A DNA stretch of 64,000 nucleotides from Micavibrio aeruginosavorus (GCA_016432265.1 CP066681.1:2072342-2136341); one strand, 5' to 3'; shown: positions 8,339-16,962, counted from the first letter of the stretch. Notes: generated by a model not told the origin, from the letters alone. Made by a program: numbers and translations.

Positions 8339-9039
8339 GGCGCATCCCTCCTTGCATCGCCTAAAGGATTGTAGGGAACATGAGGTCGGAAAAGAAGTTC
8401 GATCATACCGTCATCGCCCTTTTCCAAGCCGATCGTCATAAGTTTTTGCGGCAACCCCGCAGCCTCAAGCGCCTGCGCGACCTCCCCCAGTTGCTTAATC
8501 GCTTCAGCCATCTTCTGCGGCTGCTGGTTTTGCATGCTCGGCGGGTTTTGCGCAACTTGAACAAATGCATCCATGCGATAGGTATGCCCTGACATCTCCG
8601 CCCGCAGCAATGATACCAGGGTTCTCAAAAACTCCTGTGACCTCCTGTCATCCCCGCCCAGATTGTGAACAGCGCTGGAAAAATCGCCATACTTCATACG
8701 CAACAACAAAGTGCCTGAATTGTCATCTTTCTTGACATCCAGCCCCGCTATGCGCGAGGAAAACATTGCTTCCAACTTGTCAATCGTACGCCCCTCATGC
8801 ACCTGCAAGTCGTCAGAGGGGTTGGAAGACGGTTGCCAAACAACATCTTCGCTTACCTGAGTAGAGAAGGCCATTTCAACGCTCCGCATCAAAGGGCGGG
8901 CGCGGTCTTCCTTGATTACGGATATGGAATTCAAAACAATGAAAAAGGCCAGCAGGATAACAAACATCGAAAGGCCCGGAATCTGGCTGCCCAGGGAACG
9001 GCTTTCATCTTGCTGGATTTTACGACGGCGGCCGCTCAT
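8335..9039 (-). CDS. MotB-like single-pass membrane protein lacking the ion-binding aspartate and OmpA domain
   Basis: 234 residues with a basic N-terminus and one membrane segment (about 22-41, PGLSMFVILLAFFIVLNSIS), laid out like MotB but without the critical aspartate. The periplasmic part (about 42-234) has no OmpA NxxLSxxRA motif; it has predicted helices and a beta segment (TLLLRMKYGDFSSAVHNLGG) recalling the plug and linker zone of MotB. It sits between the MotE-like gene and the true MotB-like gene and overlaps the latter by 4 bases. Possibly a structural partner of the stator. Family assignment is tentative. Confidence 0.75.
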   Translation of the reverse strand: MSGRRRKIQQDESRSLGSQIPGLSMFVILLAFFIVLNSISVIKEDRARPLMRSVEMAFSTQVSEDVVWQPSSNPSDDLQVHEGRTIDKLEAMFSSRIAGLDVKKDDNSGTLLLRMKYGDFSSAVHNLGGDDRRSQEFLRTLVSLLRAEMSGHTYRMDAFVQVAQNPPSMQNQQPQKMAEAIKQLGEVAQALEAAGLPQKLMTIGLEKGDDGMIELLFRPHVPYNPLGDARRDAP

Positions 9040-9060
9040 GACGGGTCTCTGTTACGGTTT

Positions 9061-9858
9061 CTATTGGGGCGGCAAAGCCGGCAGTTGCTGCTGTTGCGCC
9101 ATCAGAATTGTAATCGTACGCGCCCGCTCCGGATCCATTTCCGCAAGAATCGGCGACGATTTTCGCTCCGACATTTTGGTCAGCACCTGCAGCAGAACAT
9201 CGGTATCCAGCGTATTGAAAATGCGGGCAGCATCCTTGGCCTTCATCCCCTCGTAGATACGAACCAGACTTTGTGTACGTGCGATTTCCTCTTCGGATTG
9301 TTTGACCAGCAATCCTTCAATTTCACCCCGAAGCGCCGTCAGTTCACGCACTTTCTGATCCAATTCACGTTCGGCCGCCTCAAGCAAAGCCTGGCGCGTC
9401 GCCAAGGCTTTTTCACGTTTCTCCAGATCCTCCCGGCGTTGAGTCAAATCCTTGTAAAGGCTTTCCTGCACCCCTGAATAATTGAAATCTTCCTCGCCGG
9501 CGTCACGCCATTCGGCCTTTTCGCTTTCCGGGGTCACACTGTCTTTGGCAATCGTGGGCAAAGTGACATCTCCCGGGACGTTTTCTCCTGCCTTATCCGC
9601 CGGTTCTTCGCCATGAATCTTGTCGTGCGCTTGACCAGCCTGAGCCTCGTCGGCGTGACCTTCATCTCCGGCCTCGACGTGCCCCGGCAACGGCGGAGGA
9701 GCGGAAGCTTCGCCCTCTTTTATCTCCTGCTGAGCGAAAGCGGAACCCACACTGCTCAGACCTGTAACAAATTCCCCCAGGCGCACGGCAAAACACAAGC
9801 TGGCGACGATAACCAGCAACGGCATCAAGCGCAGGCGATCCGATAATTTAACCGGCAT
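9061..9858 (-). CDS. MotE-like periplasmic protein (MgtE-N-like C-terminus)
   Basis: 265 residues. A hydrophobic N-terminal segment (about 10-43) acts as signal or anchor, followed by an acidic Pro/Ala/Gly linker (about 45-120), a coiled coil (about 130-195, rich in Glu/Arg/Leu), and a C-terminal helical domain (IYEGMKAKDAARIFNTLD, then LLQVLTKMSERKSSPILAEM) matching the MgtE N-terminal-like fold found in MotE. In rhizobia MotE is a periplasmic chaperone for the motility protein MotC. Here it sits 2 bases from the DUF6468 gene and just before the MotB-like pair, consistent with stator assembly. Confidence 0.8.
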   Translation of the reverse strand: MPVKLSDRLRLMPLLVIVASLCFAVRLGEFVTGLSSVGSAFAQQEIKEGEASAPPPLPGHVEAGDEGHADEAQAGQAHDKIHGEEPADKAGENVPGDVTLPTIAKDSVTPESEKAEWRDAGEEDFNYSGVQESLYKDLTQRREDLEKREKALATRQALLEAAERELDQKVRELTALRGEIEGLLVKQSEEEIARTQSLVRIYEGMKAKDAARIFNTLDTDVLLQVLTKMSERKSSPILAEMDPERARTITILMAQQQQLPALPPQ

Positions 9859-9860
9859 AG

Positions 9861-10373
9861 TCAGCGCCCCTTTCGTGATTGCAGTGCTTCCAGCAACTCG
9901 CGCTCGGCCAAGCTTCCGCCTGCATCGGCAGACTCATCTTGTTCCTGATGCGAAAGATCGGGATCACGGATGGCAAATCCAGGAAATTCGTCGCGCTCAT
10001 TCTTAGATTTGCGGGCAGGAACAGGTATTTCTATATTTGTATTACGGTTGCGGTCTGCCGCCCGATCCAGACGATCGGCGATATTGTTGGCCCCACGTGT
10101 CATAATCTCCAGATCATTGCCGACCGCCTTGGCCTCATCAAGGTGCTGCTGCAATTCGCGCGATATATCCCGCGCAGAGCTTTTCAGAGTTTCGATTGAT
10201 TTCTCGGCCTTGCCGATCTGCATCGTCAAGTCATTGATCAGTTTCTCAAGATCCTGACGACTTTCCCGAAAAAGACGCAAATGCACGGACAGGCGCACAG
10301 AAAAGAAAATCGTCGCCCCCAGAAACAAAAGAACCAAACCATCCAGCACCATCCCCAAAAGTGCTTCGCTCAT
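9861..10373 (-). CDS. DUF6468-like single-pass membrane coiled-coil protein
   Basis: 170 residues. One N-terminal membrane segment (about 5-27) is followed by a long coiled coil (about 35-105: SRQDLEKLINDLTMQIGKAE onward) and a polar tail. This matches the small alphaproteobacterial flagellar proteins annotated DUF6468 found next to fliM. It overlaps fliM by 4 bases (ATGA) and the MotE-like gene follows after 2 bases. No biochemical role is known to me; position suggests a link between the C ring and the stator. Confidence 0.75.
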   Translation of the reverse strand: MSEALLGMVLDGLVLLFLGATIFFSVRLSVHLRLFRESRQDLEKLINDLTMQIGKAEKSIETLKSSARDISRELQQHLDEAKAVGNDLEIMTRGANNIADRLDRAADRNRNTNIEIPVPARKSKNERDEFPGFAIRDPDLSHQEQDESADAGGSLAERELLEALQSRKGR

Positions 10374-11491
10374 ATTTCATCCTCTTTCTCTGGCGGGATA
10401 TAGCGTTCGATCTGAACGGCAATATAACCCTGCTTCTGACCAACCGGCCCGCGAAACATCGGGAAGTTACCGCAGCGCAATTCAAGCTCATCCTCGGTCG
10501 TAGTGTTGAACATAACACGCGAACCGACCTTCCAGCTTAAAACCTCCTGCAAGCTGGCGGTCTTTTCTCCAAGAACTGCCTGCAATTGCACATCGGTTTT
10601 ATAAAGCTCCTGAGTGAGGTGGTTTTCCCAAATCGAGTCGCGCCCGAATTTCTCGCCCATGAACATCTGCAGCAGCAGTTCACGAATCGGTTCCAGTGTG
10701 GCGTAAGGGATCAGGATTTCCACGCGACCGCCACGATCCCCCATGTCCACACGCAGGCGCGCCAGCACGCAGGCATTGCCGGATTGCGTAATCGTCGCAA
10801 AGCGCGGATTGGTTTCCATGCGATCAAGCGAGAAGCTGACCGGAGAGAGCGGATCGAAAGCGGAAGAGAGATCGCTCAGCGACACGCCAATCATCCGTTC
10901 AACCAGTTTAGTCTCGATCGTCGTATAAGGGCGCCCTTCGACACGGATTGCCGGGGTGCCTTTACGCCCCCCCAGCAACACATCGACAACGGAATAAATC
11001 AGCGCCGAGTCAACCACCAGCAAGCCGTTGTTATCCCACTCTTCTGCCTTGAATACAGACAGCATCGCCGGCAGGGGGATCGAATTCATGTAATCGCCAA
11101 AGCGCACCGTTGAAACCTGATCCAAAGACACCTCGACGTTATCCGACGTCAGGTTTCGCAAAGAAGTCGACATCAAGCGCACCAGACGATCAAAGACGAT
11201 ATCGAGCATCGGCAGACGCTCGTAGTTCACCATCGCCGAGTTGATCAGCGCCATCACGCCCGAGGTTTGCTCGCTGCCTCCAGCATCGTCGTCAAAGCCC
11301 AGAAGACTGTCGATTTCTTCCTGGTTGAGAATACGGGCGCCACCATCATCCCCCAGATCAGCATCAAAGCCGGGAGTGGCATCACCACCGTCCCAGCTAT
11401 CATCAGACGATCCCGCAGCCTGCTCCATCGCCGCCAGAGCGGCGCGCTCTTCTTCGCTCATCTGCGCCAGTTCGTCGGCGTCAATATCCAT
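10370..11491 (-). CDS. fliM: FliM, flagellar C-ring switch protein
   Basis: 373 residues. The CheY-binding motif appears as ILNQEEIDSLLGF at about 54-66, unusually far from the N-terminus because of a 50-residue acidic extension. The CheC-like middle domain (about 85-280) and the C-terminal SpoA domain (about 295-370, ending ERYIPP) are intact. FliM couples torque generation and switching to FliG and FliN. It lies 66 bases after fliL, first two genes of the large minus-strand operon. Confidence 0.95.
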   Translation of the reverse strand: MDIDADELAQMSEEERAALAAMEQAAGSSDDSWDGGDATPGFDADLGDDGGARILNQEEIDSLLGFDDDAGGSEQTSGVMALINSAMVNYERLPMLDIVFDRLVRLMSTSLRNLTSDNVEVSLDQVSTVRFGDYMNSIPLPAMLSVFKAEEWDNNGLLVVDSALIYSVVDVLLGGRKGTPAIRVEGRPYTTIETKLVERMIGVSLSDLSSAFDPLSPVSFSLDRMETNPRFATITQSGNACVLARLRVDMGDRGGRVEILIPYATLEPIRELLLQMFMGEKFGRDSIWENHLTQELYKTDVQLQAVLGEKTASLQEVLSWKVGSRVMFNTTTEDELELRCGNFPMFRGPVGQKQGYIAVQIERYIPPEKEDEI

Positions 11492-11557
11492 AAGTAAAAC
11501 CTCGTCTATAATCCCGGATATTATCTATTCAAGGATCATACCACTTACTCTAAGTCG

Positions 11558-12178
11558 TTATTGTATCAGGATTTCCTGAAAGAGCACATCTTTGACCTCA
11601 ACCGGGTAGGCTGCGGCGTTCACCCTGTTCAGCAGCTCAATTTGCAATCTGTAAATTCCCGCAGAACCCCGCAAGTCTTTCACCCTCAATTCCCGCAAAT
11701 AGGTTTGAAACTGGTCAACCACACGCGGCATCACTGCCTCAATGGCAGCCTTGTCCGCCGGGTCTTCCAGTTCAAGTTGCACGCTCAGGCGCAGATAACG
11801 CGGCTGCCCTTCCGAAGTCAGGTTGACCAGCATGTTAGGGATCTGGACAAAAGCCCCCGAATCCCCGGCGGCACCGCCATGTCCACCCTTCTCTTTTTCC
11901 TTGGATTTCTTCTTGTCTGCTTTTTCACCATGCCCGTCTTCTGCAGCAGCGTGTTCCTCCCCTTCAGCGGCGTCCTCTCCGCCTTTACCAATAAATTTAT
12001 CCAGCATCCCTGAGAAATAAAGCCCTGCGCCGCCGCCGCCCAGCAATAAAAGCGGCACAACGACAAACAAAATGATTTTCTTTGCATCAAGTTTTTTCTT
12101 TCCGCCCTCAGCAGCCCCCTCTGCAGTTCCCTCTTCCGCAGTCTTGTTCTCATCTTCCGGCAAAGGTTTGATCGCCAT
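11558..12178 (-). CDS. fliL: FliL, stator-associated membrane protein
   Basis: 206 residues: a charged cytoplasmic N-terminus, one membrane segment (about 33-52, IILFVVVPLLLLGGGGAGLY), a Lys/Glu/Gly-rich periplasmic linker, and the FliL domain (about 108-206, FVQIPNMLVNLTSEGQPRYL and YPVEVKDVLFQEILIQ). FliL surrounds and stabilises stator units, which fits its leading place in an operon with MotB-like and MotE-like genes. Confidence 0.95.
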   Translation of the reverse strand: MAIKPLPEDENKTAEEGTAEGAAEGGKKKLDAKKIILFVVVPLLLLGGGGAGLYFSGMLDKFIGKGGEDAAEGEEHAAAEDGHGEKADKKKSKEKEKGGHGGAAGDSGAFVQIPNMLVNLTSEGQPRYLRLSVQLELEDPADKAAIEAVMPRVVDQFQTYLRELRVKDLRGSAGIYRLQIELLNRVNAAAYPVEVKDVLFQEILIQ

Positions 12179-12235
12179 GAATTACTCCTTGAAGAGGGTT
12201 GGGCGCCGTGCACATCAGAATCAGGCAACACTTTC

Positions 12236-12241
12236 ATTATA
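12236..12241 (-). promoter_or_regulatory. Possible -10 box of the fliL operon
   Basis: The minus strand reads GAGTATAATG about 60 bases before the fliL start. There is no good -35 hexamer at the right distance, so this may be an activator-dependent promoter or a chance match. Confidence 0.3.
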
Positions 12242-12414
12242 CTCAAAAAAACATGGCAATCGCCTGACATTTATCAGACCTTGAACCAAAGCGTCTGCGC
12301 TGGATGGAAATTTTTGCCCTCAACGAGGTTTTTCCGGAACTCATACCCTAGCTCGCACACGCCTTCACTCCCGGATATCTACATAACCAATTGAAATAAA
12401 ACGAAATATATATT

Positions 12415-12430
12415 TGGCACAGCCCCTGCA
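12415..12430 (+). promoter_or_regulatory. sigma-54 promoter of flgF-flgG-flgA-flgH
   Basis: TGGCACAGCCCCTGCA: exact TGGCAC at -24 and TGCA at -12 with correct spacing. Predicted start near 12441, leaving a leader of about 50 bases before the flgF ATG at 12492. Confidence 0.85.
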
Positions 12431-12491
12431 TAGACTTCAGCATAGGAATGGGTCTTGCGACCCGCCTCAAGAAAATACGGGTAAGGTTGCC

Positions 12492-13226
12492 ATGGAAAAC
12501 AGTCTTTATATCGGTTTGTCGCGGCAGATCGCGTTGCAAGAGCAAATGGATATCGTATCCAACAATATTGCCAACATCAGCACGCCGGGCTACCGCGCCC
12601 ACAACATGGTGTTTCTGGAATATCTTTCCAAACAGCGCAACGCCGAAAAGGCCGGCAACGATTCCATCTCTATGGTTCATGACTACGGCCATTTTATGAA
12701 TACGGAGAACGGCCCGCTTCGTAATACGGGAAATCCTCTGGATCTCGCGCTCGAAGGGCCAGGCTTCTTCGGCGTGCAAACCCCCGACGGTGTAATGTAT
12801 ACCCGCGCCGGCAATTTTCAGATCAACGGAGCGGGTGAGCTGGTGACCGGATCGGGACAACCCGTAGCCGCCGCGGGCGGCGGCACGATCGCCATCCCGG
12901 CCGAAGCCACAGAAATAAAAATCGCGCGCGACGGCACCATCTCCACCGATCAAGGCGAAGTCGCCCAGTTGATGGTGGTCGAATTTGAAAATCCGCAATC
13001 ACTCGAAGCCACCGGCAACGGTCTCTACAAGACCGAAGAAACCGGCAACCAGTCGCAAAATACCCGCGTGATGCAAGGCATGATCGAAGGATCGAACGTC
13101 AACTCCATCTTTGAGATGACCCGGCTGATCGACGTATCGCGCGCCTATCAATCTACGCAGCGCATGCTGCAAAACGAACACGACCGCCAGCGCAGCATGA
13201 TCCAGACGCTGACACGCGGCAACTAA
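12492..13226 (+). CDS. flgF: FlgF, proximal rod protein
   Basis: 244 residues from ATG 12492. Longer upstream frames are not used, since the family begins with MENSLYIGLSRQIALQEQMD and the sigma-54 promoter lies between. The rod motif is VSNNIANISTPGYRAHN, and the C-terminus has the FlgE/FlgG-type segment GSNVNSIFEMTRLIDVSRAY. FlgF completes the proximal rod. It is the first gene of the flgF-flgG-flgA-flgH operon. Confidence 0.96.
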   Translation: MENSLYIGLSRQIALQEQMDIVSNNIANISTPGYRAHNMVFLEYLSKQRNAEKAGNDSISMVHDYGHFMNTENGPLRNTGNPLDLALEGPGFFGVQTPDGVMYTRAGNFQINGAGELVTGSGQPVAAAGGGTIAIPAEATEIKIARDGTISTDQGEVAQLMVVEFENPQSLEATGNGLYKTEETGNQSQNTRVMQGMIEGSNVNSIFEMTRLIDVSRAYQSTQRMLQNEHDRQRSMIQTLTRGN

Positions 13227-13252
13227 TTGAAGGATAATAAAGGAGATTTGAA

Positions 13253-14038
13253 ATGCGTTCGCTAGATATCGGTGCCACCGGAATGCACGCCCAGCAGACT
13301 AACGTGGATGTCATTTCCAACAACATCGCGAATATGACCACCAGCGGCCATAAGCGCCAACGTGTGGATTTCAAAGATTTGATTTATCAAAACATCGAAC
13401 GTCCCGGCGCACAATCATCCGATGTCGGCACGATGCTGCCATCCGGTTTACAACTTGGCCTCGGTGTTCGCGTCAACGCGGTTTACCGAATCCACGAGCA
13501 GGGCCCCATACAAATGACAGAAAACCCGCTTGATCTGGCTTTGCTGGGAGATGGTTTCTTCCAGATCCAACGTCCGGACGGGGAGATCGCCTATACCCGC
13601 TCCGGCGTGTTTCAGGTCAGCGCGAACGGTGAAATCGTCACCTCGCAGGGATACCTGTTGGAGCCCAATATCGTGGTGCCTGATGATGCCATTTCAATCG
13701 AAATCAATCTGAATGGCGAAGTTTTCGCGCAAATCGACGGTCAGACCGCCTTGGTCAACCTGGGGCAAATCCAGACCGCCAACTTCGTGAACCCGGCCGG
13801 GCTTGAAGCCGTAGGCGACAACCTGTTCCTTGAAACCGAAGCCTCCGGCGCGCCCCAGATCGGCATTCCCGACACCGAGAACTTTGGCGCCATCCGTCAG
13901 GGCGCTCTTGAAAATTCCAACGTCAACGTGGTTGAGGAAATCACTCAATTGATCACAGCGCAGCGTGCTTATGAAATGAATTCCAAGGTGATTCAGGCCA
14001 GCGATGAAATGCTGCAAACCGTAACGCAACTGCGGTAA
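13253..14038 (+). CDS. flgG: FlgG, distal rod protein
   Basis: 261 residues, the standard FlgG length. It has the N-terminal SLDIGATGMHAQQTNVDVIS segment with NNIANMTTSGHKRQR, and the C-terminus ALENSNVNVVEEITQLITAQ followed by RAYEMNSKVI. FlgG builds the distal rod that crosses the periplasm. It has an AGGAG ribosome site 6-10 bases before the ATG and lies 26 bases after flgF. Confidence 0.97.
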   Translation: MRSLDIGATGMHAQQTNVDVISNNIANMTTSGHKRQRVDFKDLIYQNIERPGAQSSDVGTMLPSGLQLGLGVRVNAVYRIHEQGPIQMTENPLDLALLGDGFFQIQRPDGEIAYTRSGVFQVSANGEIVTSQGYLLEPNIVVPDDAISIEINLNGEVFAQIDGQTALVNLGQIQTANFVNPAGLEAVGDNLFLETEASGAPQIGIPDTENFGAIRQGALENSNVNVVEEITQLITAQRAYEMNSKVIQASDEMLQTVTQLR

Positions 14039-14062
14039 CTCATAACAGGTAGGATATAAATC

Positions 14063-15037
14063 ATGCTAAAAGATGCTTTGATATATGTCGATTTTGGATT
14101 TCGCGTTCTGGTTCTGATTGCCTGTCTGACGTTCGGCATGATCTTTCTCTTTGCCGGGGCTCGCGCCGCTCTGGCGTCATCCTTACGCCCGGTCAGCGTT
14201 ATCAGCGATAATGTTCTTCGCGTCGGCGATATATTCGAAGGCCTGAGCGAGGAAAAAGCGAATACGGTTCTGGGGCCTGCTCCTCAGCCGGGAAAAGAGA
14301 TGATACTAAACGCCACAACCCTGATCAGGATTGCTTCTGCGCTTGATTTGTCATGGCGCCCTGAAACAACGGCCGACCAGATAGTCATCCGCCGCGAAGC
14401 CACCATCATTGGTCAGGATATCGTCAAAAGCCTGATTTCGGAGAAACTGTTTGAAGCAGGGCTGAGCGACCGATACCGCCTGAACATGCCAGCCGGCATC
14501 GGTGATATCGTGCTACCCGCCGACATGCCCGCGCAAGCCGAAGTGATCAAATTCGACTTCAATCCCGAGAAAGACACATTCGAAACCGTGATCGCAGCCC
14601 CCTCCGCCAGCAATCCGCTGCGTGAGATCAGCGTCAATGGAACGATAGAACGCCTGGTCGATATCCCTGTTCTTAAAAACGGACTTAAGAACGGAGATAT
14701 TATCGGCGAAACCGACATTGACTATATTCAGGTTCTGCAAAAGGACGTACAGCGCGACTACGTTATCGACTCAGCAAAAATGCTGGGCATGACACCGCGC
14801 CGGATGGTCGCCGCCGGAAAGCCCGTGCGCGATCTGGAGCTGGAAAATCCGCAGATCATCGCCCGCGGCGCCGCCATCACCCTGATTTATAAAGACGGCC
14901 CCCTGACATTAAGCGCCCGCGGTAAATCAATGCAAAACGGCGCCCGCGGCGATGTGATCCGGGTCGTGAACATGGCTTCCAATCGTTCGCTCGAAGGGCT
15001 GGTCACCGCTGAAAATGAAGTTATCGTATCCCCCTGA
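14063..15037 (+). CDS. flgA: FlgA, P-ring assembly chaperone
   Basis: 324 residues. A hydrophobic segment near the N-terminus (about 13-38) is the signal or anchor and is preceded by about 12 residues. Beta-rich domains follow, with the C-terminal SAF/FlgA region recognisable from KNGDIIGETDIDYIQVLQKD through MTPRRMVAAGKPVRDLELEN to the end (MASNRSLEGLVTAENEVIV). FlgA helps FlgI polymerise into the P ring in the periplasm. The preceding sequence carries AGGTAGGA. Confidence 0.93.
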   Translation: MLKDALIYVDFGFRVLVLIACLTFGMIFLFAGARAALASSLRPVSVISDNVLRVGDIFEGLSEEKANTVLGPAPQPGKEMILNATTLIRIASALDLSWRPETTADQIVIRREATIIGQDIVKSLISEKLFEAGLSDRYRLNMPAGIGDIVLPADMPAQAEVIKFDFNPEKDTFETVIAAPSASNPLREISVNGTIERLVDIPVLKNGLKNGDIIGETDIDYIQVLQKDVQRDYVIDSAKMLGMTPRRMVAAGKPVRDLELENPQIIARGAAITLIYKDGPLTLSARGKSMQNGARGDVIRVVNMASNRSLEGLVTAENEVIVSP

Positions 15038-15078
15038 AAGCCAATGCCCATATAAAAAAGTAACAAGGAGTAGGTAAC

Positions 15079-15837
15079 ATGAAAAAAGCAAACAGAATAA
15101 GCGGGCTGGCGCTGATGCTGGCGACTTCGACTCTACTGACAGCCTGTGGCTCCACCATGGATCGCCTGGCGCAGGTCGGGCAGCCGCCAGAAATGACCCA
15201 GATCGTCAACCCCCACCTACAAAACGGCTACCAACCCGTCAGCATGCCGATGCCCGCGCCGAAGATGGTTTCCAAACAACCCAATTCCTTGTGGCAATCC
15301 GATAGCAAGACCTTCTTTAAAGACCAGCGCGCCACGCAGGTAGGCGACATCCTGACGGTTCTGGTCGATATCGAAGACGAAGCCGACATAGAGAACAAAA
15401 CCCAACGCAGCCGAAACAGCAAAGAAGGGGTTGGCATCGACAATATGCTTGGTTTTGAAACAGCCCTGGATCAAGTTCTTCCCACCGACGTCGACAATGC
15501 GAATCTGGTCGGGTTCGACAGCAATACGACCACTAAAGGCGATGGCAAGATCGAGCGGGAAGAGTCGGTTAAACTGCGCCTGGCGGCTGTAGTGACCCAG
15601 CTCTTACCCAACGGCAACATGGTTATTCAGGGCAATCAGGAAGTCCGGGTCAATTTCGAAAAACGCATTCTAAATGTCACAGGCATTATCCGCCCGCAGG
15701 ATATCTCGATCGACAATACCGTCACCTATGATCAGATCGCAGAAGCCCGGATCGTTTATGGCGGCGAAGGCCACGTCACCGATCTGCAACAACCCCGTTA
15801 CGGCCAGCAGGTTTACGACATCCTGATGCCGTTCTAG
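15079..15837 (+). CDS. flgH: FlgH, L-ring lipoprotein
   Basis: 252 residues with a lipoprotein signal (LLTAC, lipid-attached Cys 23). Diagnostic segments are SLWQSDSKTFFKDQRATQVG, DILTVLVDIEDEADIENKT and the closing RYGQQVYDILMPF. FlgH forms the outer-membrane L ring. Strong ribosome site (AAGGAG). It is the last gene of its operon and is followed by a clear terminator. Confidence 0.97.
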   Translation: MKKANRISGLALMLATSTLLTACGSTMDRLAQVGQPPEMTQIVNPHLQNGYQPVSMPMPAPKMVSKQPNSLWQSDSKTFFKDQRATQVGDILTVLVDIEDEADIENKTQRSRNSKEGVGIDNMLGFETALDQVLPTDVDNANLVGFDSNTTTKGDGKIEREESVKLRLAAVVTQLLPNGNMVIQGNQEVRVNFEKRILNVTGIIRPQDISIDNTVTYDQIAEARIVYGGEGHVTDLQQPRYGQQVYDILMPF

Positions 15838-15910
15838 TTTCCCCGTGGCTGTCCTGCCGTGCCCAAAAGCGGGAAAGCCATTTGACCAACCCACCTACCC
15901 CTAACCACCT

Positions 15911-15936
15911 GGCCCGTCGCAAGACGGGCCTTTTCT
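15911..15936 (+). terminator. Intrinsic terminator of the flgF-flgG-flgA-flgH operon
   Basis: An 8-base-pair GC-rich stem, GGCCCGTC/GACGGGCC, with a GCAA tetraloop is followed by TTTTCTT. It lies 74 bases after the flgH stop. Confidence 0.85.
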
Positions 15937-15942
15937 TGCCCA

Positions 15943-15973
15943 TAAAAAAATGGCCCTCGCGGAGGGCCATTTC
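15943..15973 (-). terminator. Intrinsic terminator of dksA
   Basis: On the minus strand the hairpin GGCCCTC/GAGGGCC, flanked by A-T pairs, is followed by a run of T residues (complement of the A-run at 15943-15950). It sits 26 bases past the dksA stop and back to back with the flgH terminator. It may also act weakly on the plus strand. Confidence 0.85.
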
Positions 15974-15998
15974 CCTTTTAAAATCACAGGGCAAAATC

Positions 15999-16433
15999 CT
16001 ATTCATCGCGGTGAACACGTTCCATGCGCTCGTGCCGCTCCTGAGCCTCAAGACTTAAGGTCGCAATCGGACGCGCATCAAGGCGGGCCACGGAAATCGG
16101 CTCGCCTGTCTCTTCACAGTAACCATAGCTGTCATCATCAATACGCATGATGGCCTCATTGATTTTTGATATCAGCTTGCGCTCGCGGTCGCGGGTACGC
16201 AACTCCAGCGCATGATCGGTCTCGGCCGAAGCGCGATCCGCCAGATCGGGTTTTTGCAATTCAGTACCCTGCAAGGTGTCGTGGATCGTTTCCAAAGATT
16301 CACGCAGCAACTCCTCGCGCCAGCCAATCAGTTTCTGGCGGAAATATTCCTTCATCACCGGGTTCATGAATTTGCCTTTGTCCTTTTTCGGATCATAATC
16401 CTGCGGGACAATCGTGCTGTTTGGTGCTGACAT
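15999..16433 (-). CDS. dksA: DksA-type RNA polymerase-binding protein with a reduced zinc site
   Basis: 144 residues. The N-terminal part and coiled coil (about 25-105, with ADRASAETDHALELRTRDRE) match DksA, and the C-terminal globular part reads YGYCEETGEPI then RLDARPIATLSLEAQERHE. Only the first of the four zinc cysteines of E. coli DksA is kept; the others are Thr, Ser and Ala. Such one-cysteine forms are known in alphaproteobacteria. DksA acts with ppGpp in the stringent response. It is not a flagellar gene but sits inside the cluster. Confidence 0.92.
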   Translation of the reverse strand: MSAPNSTIVPQDYDPKKDKGKFMNPVMKEYFRQKLIGWREELLRESLETIHDTLQGTELQKPDLADRASAETDHALELRTRDRERKLISKINEAIMRIDDDSYGYCEETGEPISVARLDARPIATLSLEAQERHERMERVHRDE

Positions 16434-16524
16434 GGTTTTACAACCCCTTCACATAAAACAGAAAAGTCAAAAACTCCGGAAATATAGGGGGTTCGCCGTG
16501 AAGCTACAAGCGAGAATCCGCCAC

Positions 16525-16962
16525 CTATTGCGGGTTATCCAGCGCCTTGCATAGCTTGGCAATCTCAATTTGCGCCCGCAAATCAATCTCATCCAGAACC
16601 GCATGAAGCCGCGGATCCATGATTTTCTCACGGTGGGAGGCAGCGACATCAGCGATATCGATAATATGCCCCACCGTCAGCGTGCCCGTCAGTAGCGCTA
16701 TCCTCAAATTATCTAATTCATTCAGTATGTTATCAGCCCTCTCCTGCATCCGTTTGCGGGCTGCCCGTTCCGTTGGATCTTCAACCGCCTGCGCCGCCAG
16801 CAAAGCATCAATCGAGGCAATCGAATGCGTGGCCGCCGCACTGCGGCTTTCTTGTGCGCCCCCTGTAATCAAACTGCCAAAAGAACCATCGGCAGATGAA
16901 ACACTTGCCTTTCCTTTGGTCGTCGATGTCGCGCCGGTACGACTGGGGCCTTCGATTTTCAT
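16525..16962 (-). CDS. fliX: FliX, flagellar assembly checkpoint regulator
   Basis: 145 residues. It has the FliX N-terminus (MKIEGPSRTG, then GSFGSLI) and the helical C-terminal half with NILNELDNLRIALLTGTL, LTVGHIIDIADVAASHREK and AVLDEIDLRAQIEIAKL. In Caulobacter FliX binds FlbD and couples sigma-54-dependent late gene expression to completion of the basal body. flbD is at 37809 in this window, so the pair is present. Divergent from flgI. Confidence 0.9.
   Translation of the reverse strand: MKIEGPSRTGATSTTKGKASVSSADGSFGSLITGGAQESRSAAATHSIASIDALLAAQAVEDPTERAARKRMQERADNILNELDNLRIALLTGTLTVGHIIDIADVAASHREKIMDPRLHAVLDEIDLRAQIEIAKLCKALDNPQ

Larger units (their letters stand above)
12179..12491 (+). 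other. Divergent fliL/flgF intergenic region
   Basis: 313 bases between fliL (-) and flgF (+) with no credible gene. It holds the flgF sigma-54 promoter (12415-12430) and, toward fliL, a minus-strand TATAAT hexamer (12236-12241) that could be the -10 box of the fliL operon. No sigma-54 site was found facing fliL, so the two operons probably belong to different classes of the cascade. Confidence 0.7.
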
